DNA from: Rheinheimera sp. A13L
GTDB taxonomy: Bacteria > Pseudomonadota > Gammaproteobacteria > Enterobacterales > Alteromonadaceae
Assembly: GCF_000217935.1 (NCBI RefSeq)
Contig: NZ_AFHI01000034.1
Location: 124,001 to 188,000, forward strand
DNA: 64,000 nt
Direction: 5' to 3'
The position numbers and the translations under genes are program-made. Each line of letters begins with the position of its first letter. The stretch's first letter is position 1. The notes under the pieces were generated by a model that was not told the origin of the DNA, ran no database searches, and saw nothing but the letters and a program-made list of their open reading frames with translations. Of this stretch, positions 1-7,847 are shown piece after piece.

Positions 1-220
1 CCTGCTGTAAACCCACCTGATACACCTGCATGACTGTCGAAGTGGAGTTGCTGCCTAACTGCAACGGCAGGACAAAACACAGCAGCAATAAAGGCACCAG
101 ACACCACAAGGCGTATGAGGTGCGGGCTCCAAGCCGCCTTAACAAATAAGGCCGAAGCACCAGCAATGTTAGTAGCATCAACGACAGCGGTAACAGTAAT
201 TCCAGCAGCAGGCTAATCAT
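1..220 (-). CDS. M56-family (BlaR1/MecR1-like) membrane sensor peptidase, N-terminal part
   Basis: The reading frame starts at ATG 220-218 and runs off the window after 73 codons. The visible part begins MISLLLELLLPLSLMLL and contains two strongly hydrophobic stretches (about residues 2-24 and 38-56), as in the membrane-embedded N-terminus of M56 peptidases. Its start overlaps the end of the BlaI-type repressor gene by 8 bp, the classic repressor-sensor pairing in which the M56 protein senses an envelope signal and triggers loss of repression. The HExxH catalytic motif lies outside the window, so the assignment rests on the N-terminus and the neighbour. Confidence 0.75.
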   Translation of the reverse strand, partial: MISLLLELLLPLSLMLLTLLVLRPYLLRRLGARTSYALWCLVPLLLLCFVLPLQLGSNSTSTVMQVYQVGLQQ

Positions 221-593
221 TTTTATTCTCCTGCTCCCAACGGGCAATCAACTGTTTCAGCTCAGCTATATCCTGTTCTGCCAGTTTGTCATGCTGTGCA
301 AAACCTGCGACCAAAGGCGCAATACGGCCTGAAAAAACCCGCTGAATAAAGCTTTGGCTTTCTTTTAACTGATAATCGCTTTGTTGCAATACAGGGCTGT
401 ATAAATAAGCTCTGCCGTCTTTTTCAAAAGACACAGCGCCTTTAGTCACCAGGCGGTTCAGCAGAGTTTTGACTGTTTTTTCATGCCACTGGCTGGCATC
501 GGCCAAAGCTTCCACCACCTGATTAGCTGTGGCAGGCGATTGTTGCCACAACACTTTTAAAACTTCCAGCTCGGCCTGACTGATATCTTTCAT
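213..593 (-). CDS. BlaI/MecI/CopY-family transcriptional repressor
   Basis: This 126-residue protein is the usual length for BlaI/MecI repressors. It begins MKDISQAELEVLKVLWQ, and the winged helix (about residues 5-75) includes the typical segment TVKTLLNRLVTKGAVSFEKDGRAYLY. The C-terminal 50 residues would form the dimerisation part that is cleaved or released on signalling. It is co-transcribed with the M56 sensor, and two perfect palindromes lie just upstream of its start, so autoregulation is likely. The signal (a beta-lactam, copper or another envelope stress) cannot be told from this window. Confidence 0.9.
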   Translation of the reverse strand: MKDISQAELEVLKVLWQQSPATANQVVEALADASQWHEKTVKTLLNRLVTKGAVSFEKDGRAYLYSPVLQQSDYQLKESQSFIQRVFSGRIAPLVAGFAQHDKLAEQDIAELKQLIARWEQENKND

Positions 594-609
594 TGCAGAT
601 CACCCATTG

Positions 610-646
610 ATTACAAGTGTAATACATAAACTATTACACCTGTAAT
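610..646 (-). promoter_or_regulatory. Paired BlaI-type operators
   Basis: Two perfect 14-bp palindromes, ATTACAAGTGTAAT (610-623) and ATTACACCTGTAAT (633-646), lie 17 bp upstream of the BlaI-type start codon with centres 23 bp apart. Known BlaI/MecI operators are dyads built on TACA/TGTA half-sites, and both sites fit that pattern. Binding is inferred. Confidence 0.8.
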
Positions 647-735
647 CGATAAGCGCAAGTACAAAGTTAAAATAATGTGCGGGAAAATGAAGGAGAAGGA
701 GAGCCAGGCTCCCCCTCACTCTGTACAAGAGAGAC

Positions 736-855
736 TTAAGGCTGTTGGTCCGACTTTTTATCCTCTGTTGGATAATGATGTAACTCTTCCGGCAGTATAT
801 AGCCGTTAAAACTCAAGAGTTGTACAAAGGTTTGCCAAAACTCACGGCTTAACAT
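736..855 (-). CDS. 39-residue small protein of unknown function
   Basis: A short frame starts at ATG 855-853, with a strong GGAGG Shine-Dalgarno sequence five to six bases upstream. It encodes a 39-residue protein beginning MLSREFWQTFVQLLSFNGYI and ending with a charged tail rich in D, E, K and Q. It lies 43 bp downstream of the flavoprotein gene on the same strand, so it may be the last gene of the MarR-acetyltransferase-flavoprotein operon. It has no signal peptide and no cysteine. I do not recognise the family; the good ribosome-binding site and position are the case for it being real. Confidence 0.55.
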   Translation of the reverse strand: MLSREFWQTFVQLLSFNGYILPEELHHYPTEDKKSDQQP

Positions 856-898
856 AAATACCTCCACTGTGTTGCTATGGCCCTTTAAGTATAGACGC

Positions 899-2266
899 TT
901 AGCCGCAGCAGGCCGCTTTCACCTTGGGTTTTGTGCCACAACTGCTGTCAGCGCAAGTTGCCGAAGCTGTTTCCGCTGTTGTCGCACAACAGGAAGAAGT
1001 AACAGCTGGCACCACAAAGCCAGTGCTGCATACTCCTGTTTCCGGCAACTTCAGCTCAACCCTTTGTGCCGCCTCCATATCACCAGCCAGAGCCGCCACT
1101 ATAGAACGCACTTGCTCATAACCCGTTAGCAATAAGAAGGTTGGAGCTCTGCCATAACTTTTGATGCCTGCACTGTAAAAGTTCGTTTCAGGATGGCTCA
1201 GTTCCAGATAGCCATGGGGCCGCACAGTGCCACAACTATGCTCGTTTGGATCAATCATAGGAGCCAGCGCTACCGGGCTTTGAGTGGCAGGATCCAGCCC
1301 TAAGCGTAGCTCAGACAAGATAGACAAATCCGGCCTGAACCCTGTATTCACGACTAACTGATCAATAGCTGGTAACGTCTGCTGAGCCGACGATAACAAC
1401 AAGCCTTCGGCAGAATCAGCAATACGGCGCAAACGGAATTCAGGGTGCAAGCTAATCAAACCCTGCTTTAACCATTGGCCCACTAATAGTCCCAATGCGC
1501 CTCGCTCTTTTAGCTGGTCGTTGGCACCACCCCCTAAGATTTTATCCACATTAGCGCCGCGGATAGCCCAGTGAATTTGTGTATCCGGATACTGACGTTT
1601 TAAAGCCACCAATTCCTGCAAACTGTTAAAGGCTGAATGACCAGCACCTAAGACTAATACCCGTTGATTGGCATAACGAGTCTGGTCTTTTTGCTGGTTT
1701 ACAATGCCATAAAAAATCTGCGCCTGATGTTTAAGCTCGCCCATAGCAGCTAAACCATGACTGCCTGCCGGGTTAGGGCTCTGGTAAGTGCCAGTGCAGT
1801 CAATGACAGCAGACGCCAGTAACTCCTGCTGGCCATCCGGTGTATCCACTAAAACCACAAAGGGCTGAGCTGTTCTGTCTCTATTTTTCATCAGATCGGT
1901 ATCTAACCGGCTTATACTCAACACTTTATGCGACAAACGTAAAGAAGGCGCAATTTGAGGCAAAGCGGCCAGAGGATCAAGGTACTTTTCTACCAGTTCA
2001 GCACCTGTTGGAAAACCATCCTGATCTGGTTTTTGCCAGCCTTGTTGTATCAGGTAGCCAACACTGGCAGGCTCGGTATTAAAACGCCAGGGCGAAAACA
2101 TTTTGACATGATCCCATTGCCTGATATTGGCAGCCACTTGATCAGCAGCCTCCAGCACTAAAAAGGATAAGCCACGTTGTGCCAGCTGAGCGGCGGCAGC
2201 TAAGCCGACAGGACCTGCGCCTAAGACCACTGCAGGATAAAGCGAAATTAAGTCTTGAGTTTTCAT
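899..2266 (-). CDS. FAD/NAD(P)-dependent oxidoreductase (ArsO-like flavoprotein) with Cys-rich tail
   Basis: This 455-residue flavoprotein resembles flavin-dependent monooxygenases. It has an N-terminal FAD-binding GAGPVG at residues 16-21 and a second dinucleotide-binding GAGHSA near residue 205. The last 43 residues form an unusual tail with seven cysteines (413, 426, 427, 438, 443, 453, 454), including two vicinal CC pairs that suit binding of soft metals or trivalent arsenic. Its ATG overlaps the stop codon of the acetyltransferase gene by 4 bp, indicating translational coupling. Flavoproteins of this type (ArsO) occur in arsenic resistance clusters. The substrate is inferred from context only. 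Confidence 0.75.
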   Translation of the reverse strand: MKTQDLISLYPAVVLGAGPVGLAAAAQLAQRGLSFLVLEAADQVAANIRQWDHVKMFSPWRFNTEPASVGYLIQQGWQKPDQDGFPTGAELVEKYLDPLAALPQIAPSLRLSHKVLSISRLDTDLMKNRDRTAQPFVVLVDTPDGQQELLASAVIDCTGTYQSPNPAGSHGLAAMGELKHQAQIFYGIVNQQKDQTRYANQRVLVLGAGHSAFNSLQELVALKRQYPDTQIHWAIRGANVDKILGGGANDQLKERGALGLLVGQWLKQGLISLHPEFRLRRIADSAEGLLLSSAQQTLPAIDQLVVNTGFRPDLSILSELRLGLDPATQSPVALAPMIDPNEHSCGTVRPHGYLELSHPETNFYSAGIKSYGRAPTFLLLTGYEQVRSIVAALAGDMEAAQRVELKLPETGVCSTGFVVPAVTSSCCATTAETASATCADSSCGTKPKVKAACCG

Positions 2267-2772
2267 TGCTGTTCTCCGTTTTGATTGGTTGGGATCAGGT
2301 ATTCAACAATGGCCACATCCAGCCACTGACCTTTGAGCTGTGCATGTTTTTCATAAATACCCACCTCGCGAAAACCGGCTTTTTTACATAAAGCCCGGCT
2401 GGCCGAATTAAAGGTGAAAATACGGGATAACACTTTCCAGAAACCTTGTTGCTGTGCTTGATGCAGTAAGGCCTGTAGCAGTGGCAAGCCATAGCCTTTG
2501 CCCTGCACTGTGGGGTCAAGGTAGATAGAAAATTCGGCAATACCCCGGTAACAGTCGCGACTGCGGTAGGAGCTCAGAGCTGCAAAGCCAGTGATTCTCC
2601 CTTGCTGTTCCAGCACCAGTACAGGGTACTGATCAAGCTGTTCCAGCCAGCTTTGCAGCTCAGCTTCGGTACGCAGTCGGGTTTCAAAGGTTGCATTGCC
2701 TGAGCCAATGCCCTGATTGTAAATCTGGCAAATCGCCGGAAGATCTGCCTCTTGTAGTAAACGGATCAGCAT
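2263..2772 (-). CDS. GNAT N-acetyltransferase, ArsN1/phosphinothricin acetyltransferase-like
   Basis: The 169-residue product matches the phosphinothricin/arsinothricin acetyltransferase type. It has an acetyl-CoA loop around the segment VQGKGYGLPLLQAL, and the conserved blocks SYRSRDCYRGIAEFSIYLDP, KVLSRIFTFN and GFREVGIYEKH. The family transfers acetyl from acetyl-CoA to the amino group of phosphinothricin or its arsenical analogue. I chose ATG 2772 because AAGGAG lies six bases upstream; an in-frame ATG 18 bases earlier lacks such a site. It sits between a cysteine-rich MarR regulator and a cysteine-tailed flavoprotein, which favours an arsenical substrate over a herbicide. Confidence 0.8.
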   Translation of the reverse strand: MLIRLLQEADLPAICQIYNQGIGSGNATFETRLRTEAELQSWLEQLDQYPVLVLEQQGRITGFAALSSYRSRDCYRGIAEFSIYLDPTVQGKGYGLPLLQALLHQAQQQGFWKVLSRIFTFNSASRALCKKAGFREVGIYEKHAQLKGQWLDVAIVEYLIPTNQNGEQQ

Positions 2773-2840
2773 ACTCAACTCCTTTAGCATCTACTTGCTG
2801 AAACCAACTATTGTCAGTAACAACTAATTAGTTAAAATTT

Positions 2841-3326
2841 TTAGTCTGAACAGGGCCTGACAGCGCAGCTATTCGTGTTTCTTTGCTTCACTTGCGCACT
2901 TAAAGCGCGGATCACTTCAATACTGGCTTGTCGCATTTCCGGACTTAAATGTGCAATCAGTTGCTGCTCCTGCGCTATCAGTTCAGCACGGATTTGCTGA
3001 TACAAAGCCACACCTGTATCAGTCGCAGTTAAGGCCACAGCACGTCTGTCGTCGGTATCGGCAATACGGGTGACATAACCTTTTTTCACCAGGCTATCCA
3101 CTACCCTACTGCTGGTACTTTTATCCAGCAGCATCAGTTCGGCCAATTGCTGCAAGCGTAAAGAGCCATGCTCAGCCAAAAACTCCAGCGCATAACACTG
3201 AGTGACGGACACATCATGACAACAAATCAGATCCCGGTCGCGAAACTGGTATAAACGCACCAATTGATTCACAGCTTCGTATAAAGCCGTTGCATCTTGT
3301 TGCAGTTGCAGATCCTGTTGTGACAT
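2841..3326 (-). CDS. MarR-family regulator with vicinal cysteines
   Basis: This 161-residue winged-helix regulator has the MarR DNA-binding region at about residues 60-100 (LLDKSTSSRVVDSLVKKGYV, then the wing DTDDRRAVAL). It carries Cys35-Cys36 and Cys44 in the helix before the HTH (ICCHDVSVTQC) and two more cysteines near the C-terminus (154 and 159). Such a set is suited to sensing a thiol-reactive ligand such as trivalent arsenic. I used ATG 3326 rather than the TTG one codon earlier. It is the first gene of a leftward operon, and palindromes at its promoter suggest autorepression. Confidence 0.85.
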   Translation of the reverse strand: MSQQDLQLQQDATALYEAVNQLVRLYQFRDRDLICCHDVSVTQCYALEFLAEHGSLRLQQLAELMLLDKSTSSRVVDSLVKKGYVTRIADTDDRRAVALTATDTGVALYQQIRAELIAQEQQLIAHLSPEMRQASIEVIRALSAQVKQRNTNSCAVRPCSD

Positions 3327-3347
3327 CAATCAAAAACTCATTTGTTG

Positions 3348-3414
3348 TTAGTTGCAACTAATATAAAAGCCAATTGGCGAAAGATCAAGCTAAATTTGTT
3401 GTCAGTTGCAACAA
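3348..3414 (-). promoter_or_regulatory. Candidate MarR operators upstream of the cysteine-rich cluster
   Basis: A perfect 14-bp palindrome TTAGTTGCAACTAA occupies 3348-3361. A second site with arms TTGTTG and CAACAA around a 7-bp spacer lies at 3396-3414 and shares the GTTGCAAC core. A related palindrome AACTAATTAGTT lies at 2821-2832, between the regulator and acetyltransferase genes. The placement suits autoregulation by the MarR protein; binding is inferred. Confidence 0.6.
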
Positions 3415-3521
3415 TGTCAGTTGATCTGTAGTTTTATGGTGTTCATCAGGGTTTTATTTATAACGCCACTGGCCTATGCTAGCGTCAACTTATTGCTTTG
3501 ATTGACCAAACGCGAGTGTGT

Positions 3522-5555
3522 ATGAAATTTAGTTTTTCAGCCCTGATTATGATGGTGGCGGCAGGTGTCGCTCAGGCCTCGACTGAATCTTTAACAGCCC
3601 AGCATTTATGGCAGGTCGCCAGACCCGGCGCTTTAACTTTATCTCCCAATGGCCAACAACTGGCGCTGACAGTCACACGTTACGACTTAGCGACAGATAA
3701 AGGTGATGCCGATATTCATATTCTGGATCTCCGTACCCAGCAACTGACCGCCTTGACTCAACACCCGGATTCAGACAGTGCGCCAGCCTGGAGCCCGGAC
3801 GGTCGTCAGCTGGTGTTTTTATCCAAACGTGGCAATGAACATAATCAACTGTTTTTATTACCTTTAACTGGCGGTGAAGCCAAAGCTTTAACCAAATTAC
3901 CTGTCGCAGTGCAGCAGCCAAAATGGTTTCCGGACGGCCAGCGTATTTTGTTTCTGGCCAATGTGCCTAAAGGTTTTAATGGCGATTTTGCGGCTTTAGC
4001 TGAACAACTAAAACAACGGAAAGACAATAAAGTAACAGCCAAAGTGACGGAAAACAGAGTCTACCGGCACTGGGATCGCTGGTTAACCGACGACAGTTAT
4101 CCGCATTTATTCAGTATCAATATTCACACAGGCGAAATTGCCGATTTAACCCCTGGCTGGGATCGCTGGTTTAGCTTAAATGGCGACGCAGAGTTTGATA
4201 TTTCGATGGATGGCCGTCAGATTGCCGTCAGCGCAGTCACCAGTGCGCCGCCTTATGATCAGATTAATCACGATATTTTGATTGTTAAAACCGACGGCTC
4301 AGGTGAGTTTGTTAATATCACAGCAGATAACCCGGCCAGTGATAACAACCCTAAATTCAGCCCGGACGGTAAAAGCCTGGTGTATGGCGCCCGGCGCAGC
4401 ACCTTTTTTACCGCAGACAATAACCAGCTAATCCGTTTTGATTTCAAACCTCAACAAAAAACCAATTTAACCAAAGACTGGGATATTTCGGCGGATGATT
4501 GGGAGTTTGGTCCAAACGGTACTTTGTATTTCCGCGCTGCGGACAAAGCAAAATCTGCGCTGTATAGCATGCCGCTGGCTGGTGGTCAGGTGCAACAACT
4601 GTTGCGTCAGGCTGATATCAGTCAGCTGCAAGTGGGTCAACAGCAGCAGCTGTACATGGTGCAACACAGCATGAACCAGATGCCGGAAGTCTATAGTCTG
4701 GACAATAAAGGCCGTACTTTAAAACAGCTCAGCCGGCTAAATCAGGAACTGCAACAGAAGATCAGCTGGGGTAAAACCGAAGATATCAGCTTTGCCGGAG
4801 CCGATGGCAAAATGGTGCAGGCTTACATTACCTATCCGCCTAACTTTGACCCCACTAAAAAATGGCCATTGCTGAATGTATTACATGGCGGCCCACACAG
4901 TTACTCAGGCGACAGCTTTAGTTACCGCTGGAACTCACAGGTATTTGCCGCTGCTGGTTATGTAGTGATCCAGCCCAACTTCCACGGTTCAACCAGTTTT
5001 GGTCAGGCGTTTGCCGAATCTATTCATGGCGAACACCCAACTAAACCTTTTATGGACAGTGAAGCCGCTGTGGATTATATGATTTCGCGTGGTTTTATCG
5101 ACGCCACCCGTTTAGCTGCAGCAGGCGGCAGTTATGGTGGTTATCTGGTTAGCTGGATTGCAGGTCATACCGAACGTTATAAGGCGCTGATTAACCATGC
5201 TGGTGTGTATAACCTGATGGGCCAGTTTGCTTCAGATGGTACATCACACCGGGTGCACGCTTATGGTGGCGCGCCCTGGAGTGGACTGGACACTATGTTG
5301 CAGTGGAGCCCGGCTATGTTTGCCGATAAGTTTGTCACCCCTATGCTGATTATGCACGGTGAGCAAGACTACCGTGTCCCTGTGACTCAGGGGCTGGAGA
5401 TTTATGGCGTCTACAAAGGCAAAGGTCTGGATGCACGTTTGGTGTACTTCCCGAATGAAAACCACTGGATTTTAAAACCGAATAACTCCATTTTCTGGTT
5501 TAACGAATTCACCAACTGGTTGCAACGTTATGTACCGGCGGGTCCAACAGATTGA
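3522..5555 (+). CDS. S9-family prolyl oligopeptidase-type peptidase, exported
   Basis: The enzyme is of the dipeptidyl/acylaminoacyl peptidase type, 677 residues from ATG 3522, with a signal peptide (MKFSFSALIMMVAAGVAQA). The middle carries WD40-like beta-propeller repeats with PDGRQ-type turns (about residues 40-390). The C-terminal alpha/beta-hydrolase domain has the nucleophile motif GGSYGGY with Ser537, and probable Asp616 (HGEQDYRV) and His648 (NENHW), completing the triad. An upstream in-frame TTG at 3498 is unlikely because it would spoil the signal peptide. It should cleave short peptides in the periplasm. Its stop codon overlaps the next gene's start. Confidence 0.9.
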   Translation: MKFSFSALIMMVAAGVAQASTESLTAQHLWQVARPGALTLSPNGQQLALTVTRYDLATDKGDADIHILDLRTQQLTALTQHPDSDSAPAWSPDGRQLVFLSKRGNEHNQLFLLPLTGGEAKALTKLPVAVQQPKWFPDGQRILFLANVPKGFNGDFAALAEQLKQRKDNKVTAKVTENRVYRHWDRWLTDDSYPHLFSINIHTGEIADLTPGWDRWFSLNGDAEFDISMDGRQIAVSAVTSAPPYDQINHDILIVKTDGSGEFVNITADNPASDNNPKFSPDGKSLVYGARRSTFFTADNNQLIRFDFKPQQKTNLTKDWDISADDWEFGPNGTLYFRAADKAKSALYSMPLAGGQVQQLLRQADISQLQVGQQQQLYMVQHSMNQMPEVYSLDNKGRTLKQLSRLNQELQQKISWGKTEDISFAGADGKMVQAYITYPPNFDPTKKWPLLNVLHGGPHSYSGDSFSYRWNSQVFAAAGYVVIQPNFHGSTSFGQAFAESIHGEHPTKPFMDSEAAVDYMISRGFIDATRLAAAGGSYGGYLVSWIAGHTERYKALINHAGVYNLMGQFASDGTSHRVHAYGGAPWSGLDTMLQWSPAMFADKFVTPMLIMHGEQDYRVPVTQGLEIYGVYKGKGLDARLVYFPNENHWILKPNNSIFWFNEFTNWLQRYVPAGPTD

Positions 5556-6679
5556 GTTCTGCTGCTTTAACCTCGCTTTATCAGCAGCAGGTCCAACAGG
5601 GCCTGTTGTTATATGACGAGCCACAATATCAGGCGGTATTGGCGCTACAGCAGATTGCAGATCAACTGTGTTCCAGCATCCCAACTTTGGGCTTGTATCT
5701 GCACGGCCCTGTCGGACGTGGCAAAACCATGCTGATGGATTTGTTTTATCAGCAGTTGCCTTTGGATGGCAAAATCCGGCTGCATTTTCATCATTTTATG
5801 GCGAGGGTGCATCAGGAATTAAAACAGCATCAGGGCGAAGCCGATCCTTTATTGCAAATAGCCCGGGACTGGGCACTCAAGTACAAAGTGCTGTGTTTTG
5901 ACGAGTTTTTTGTCAATGACATAGGGGATGCCATGTTACTGGGCACCTTATGGCGTTATTTGTTTCAATGTGGCGTGGTGCTGGTCACCACATCAAATGC
6001 CGCCCCTGAAGAGCTGTATAAAAACGGCCTGCAACGGCAGCGCTTTTTGCCCACTATTGATTTGCTGCGTCAGCATTGCTGGGTTTTGGCATTGGATAAC
6101 GGCATAGATTACCGCCGCTTAAAACAAAGCCCGATGCGGTATTATCAGCAAGCTGGTACTGAAGCAGAGCTAAAACAGCAGGCAGAGCAGCTGTTTGGTA
6201 AAGTACAGCCCCTGCCCGATTTTGAACTCTTGGGTCGGAGTTTTCCGGCCTTGTGGAGTAACGGACAAATCATAGCTTTTGATTTTATGGCGCTCTGCTC
6301 CGGGCCACGCAGTCAGCTGGATTATATGCAGCTGGCAAGCCGCTATAAAGCTATAGCAGTGCTTGATGTACCGCAATTCAGCGCTGTGTCGGACACTGCC
6401 ATTTTGCATGGTGTGGAAGACAGCTATCAGCGTGAGCATCAGGATATTTATATCAGTAAGCTGGATAACGAAGCCCGGCGTTTTATTGCGTTAGTGGATG
6501 AATGTTATGACAGAGGCTGTTTATTGCTACTGACCTCTGCTGTGGCTATTTCAGACTTGTATCAGGCGAAACAGCTGGAGTTTGCTTTTGCCCGTTGTGA
6601 GTCACGTTTATATGAAATGCAACAGTGGCAAGCTGCTGCGGCTGGTCAAAGCCAAACCGCAGAAGCTGCGTTGTCCTGA
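5552..6679 (+). CDS. Second ZapE-like (AFG1 family) ATPase
   Basis: This 375-residue P-loop ATPase belongs to the AFG1/ZapE family, with Walker A GPVGRGKT (residues 52-59) and Walker B CFDEFF (115-120), followed by the conserved TSNAAPEELYKNGLQRQRFLP. A closer match to canonical ZapE is encoded at 26.6-27.7 kb, so this is a divergent paralogue. ZapE acts on FtsZ rings in the cytoplasm during division; whether this copy does so is unknown. The start is TTG 5552, overlapping the peptidase stop (TTGA) and suggesting coupling. No strong ribosome-binding site is visible, and a later start cannot be excluded. Confidence 0.85.
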   Translation: MSSAALTSLYQQQVQQGLLLYDEPQYQAVLALQQIADQLCSSIPTLGLYLHGPVGRGKTMLMDLFYQQLPLDGKIRLHFHHFMARVHQELKQHQGEADPLLQIARDWALKYKVLCFDEFFVNDIGDAMLLGTLWRYLFQCGVVLVTTSNAAPEELYKNGLQRQRFLPTIDLLRQHCWVLALDNGIDYRRLKQSPMRYYQQAGTEAELKQQAEQLFGKVQPLPDFELLGRSFPALWSNGQIIAFDFMALCSGPRSQLDYMQLASRYKAIAVLDVPQFSAVSDTAILHGVEDSYQREHQDIYISKLDNEARRFIALVDECYDRGCLLLLTSAVAISDLYQAKQLEFAFARCESRLYEMQQWQAAAAGQSQTAEAALS

Positions 6680-6695
6680 TTTATAAATAATCTAC

Positions 6696-7847
6696 TTACA
6701 GATAACGTATCCAGGCCTGTTGGCTGCGTTTTTTATACAAAGAGAACTGCTTGGTTGGGTAATACAAAGCTGCGGCTAACAAAACGCTAGTCAGCCAGAT
6801 CCAGCCCATATGCTCCATCCCAAACCTGTCTCCCTGATTCGCGCCAAACAGCGTTAATAAACCCCAGTGCAGCGCCAGCAATACATACAAATGCAGTATG
6901 TAGAAAAACATAGGAGCAGAACCAAAGTTCACCAGAATTTGGCTCCACCGACCTTGTCGTTTCTCCAGCGCACAGAGCAGTAAAAACATCAGACCTAAAG
7001 TCACCAGCAGGAAATTTAACGAAGGTGGATACTTAGTCAGATTTAATAGCGACATCAGGGTTGTGACCAAATCCGGATAGAGCTGCCAATCCAAAGTTTC
7101 ACCATAGATGTTAAAACCACGCAGCAGCATAAAAAGCACTAAACAGCTGGCTCCTATCTGCAGCAATAAAGTGCCACGACGTTCTGCAGACATTGTTTTA
7201 CTGTATAAAGGCCCCGCCAGATAACCCAGAAGAATCACACCAATCCAGGGTAATACCGGATAACTTGCCCTAATTTTAATAGCGCCTTCACTCACCAGAT
7301 AATTACGATCATGCAAAATAGTCCAGAGCGTATAGCCCCATTCATCCGGCTGGAAGTTGATAGGCGTCAGCAGGTTGTGCCCAAAAACGATGCCAAAACC
7401 CAGCAGAGCCAGTACAGCTTTTGGCCACTGACTGACCAGCGCCAGCACCACCATACTCAGGCCAATGACCCAAATCACCTGCAACCAAATAGTGTCATAG
7501 TTTCCCATCCAGGCAAGGGGCAACACTATCCATTCCAGTGCTATCAGGAAGAGCCCCCTTTTTAGCAAAAAACTGCGAGGGGAACGCGCAGGGCCATGAG
7601 CTGGATTGGCATACAACCAGGCTGACAAACCAGTTAAAAACACAAAAACCGGCGCACATAAATGTGCAGCAAAACGGCTGAAAAATAAGCCAGCAGAGGT
7701 AATGTCGAGATCCATAGGATCCGACACCTGCAGGTGATAAAAAAACCGCTCCCGCACATGGTCCAGCAACATAATCAGCATCACCAGACCCCGCATCATA
7801 TCGATGCTTTGAATACGACTACGGACAAAGGCTTGATCAGAAGGCAT
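6696..7847 (-). CDS. DUF1624/heparan-alpha-glucosaminide acetyltransferase-like membrane protein
   Basis: This 383-residue protein has about ten hydrophobic membrane segments and begins with the family hallmark RIQSIDMMRGLVMLIMLLDHVRERF, in which an Arg-Gly follows a charged N-terminus and an Asp-His sits in the first membrane helix. Relatives include DUF1624 proteins and membrane acyltransferases that acetylate sugars across the membrane. Its start overlaps the end of the TonB receptor gene by 11 bp, so the two are probably co-transcribed. The acceptor substrate is unknown. Confidence 0.8.
   Translation of the reverse strand: MPSDQAFVRSRIQSIDMMRGLVMLIMLLDHVRERFFYHLQVSDPMDLDITSAGLFFSRFAAHLCAPVFVFLTGLSAWLYANPAHGPARSPRSFLLKRGLFLIALEWIVLPLAWMGNYDTIWLQVIWVIGLSMVVLALVSQWPKAVLALLGFGIVFGHNLLTPINFQPDEWGYTLWTILHDRNYLVSEGAIKIRASYPVLPWIGVILLGYLAGPLYSKTMSAERRGTLLLQIGASCLVLFMLLRGFNIYGETLDWQLYPDLVTTLMSLLNLTKYPPSLNFLLVTLGLMFLLLCALEKRQGRWSQILVNFGSAPMFFYILHLYVLLALHWGLLTLFGANQGDRFGMEHMGWIWLTSVLLAAALYYPTKQFSLYKKRSQQAWIRYL

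Noticed and set aside
869-1129. 86- and 65-residue frames opposite the flavoprotein's cysteine-coding region
   Set aside because: They are shadows of the cysteine-rich tail; the flavoprotein frame has the supported start and motifs.
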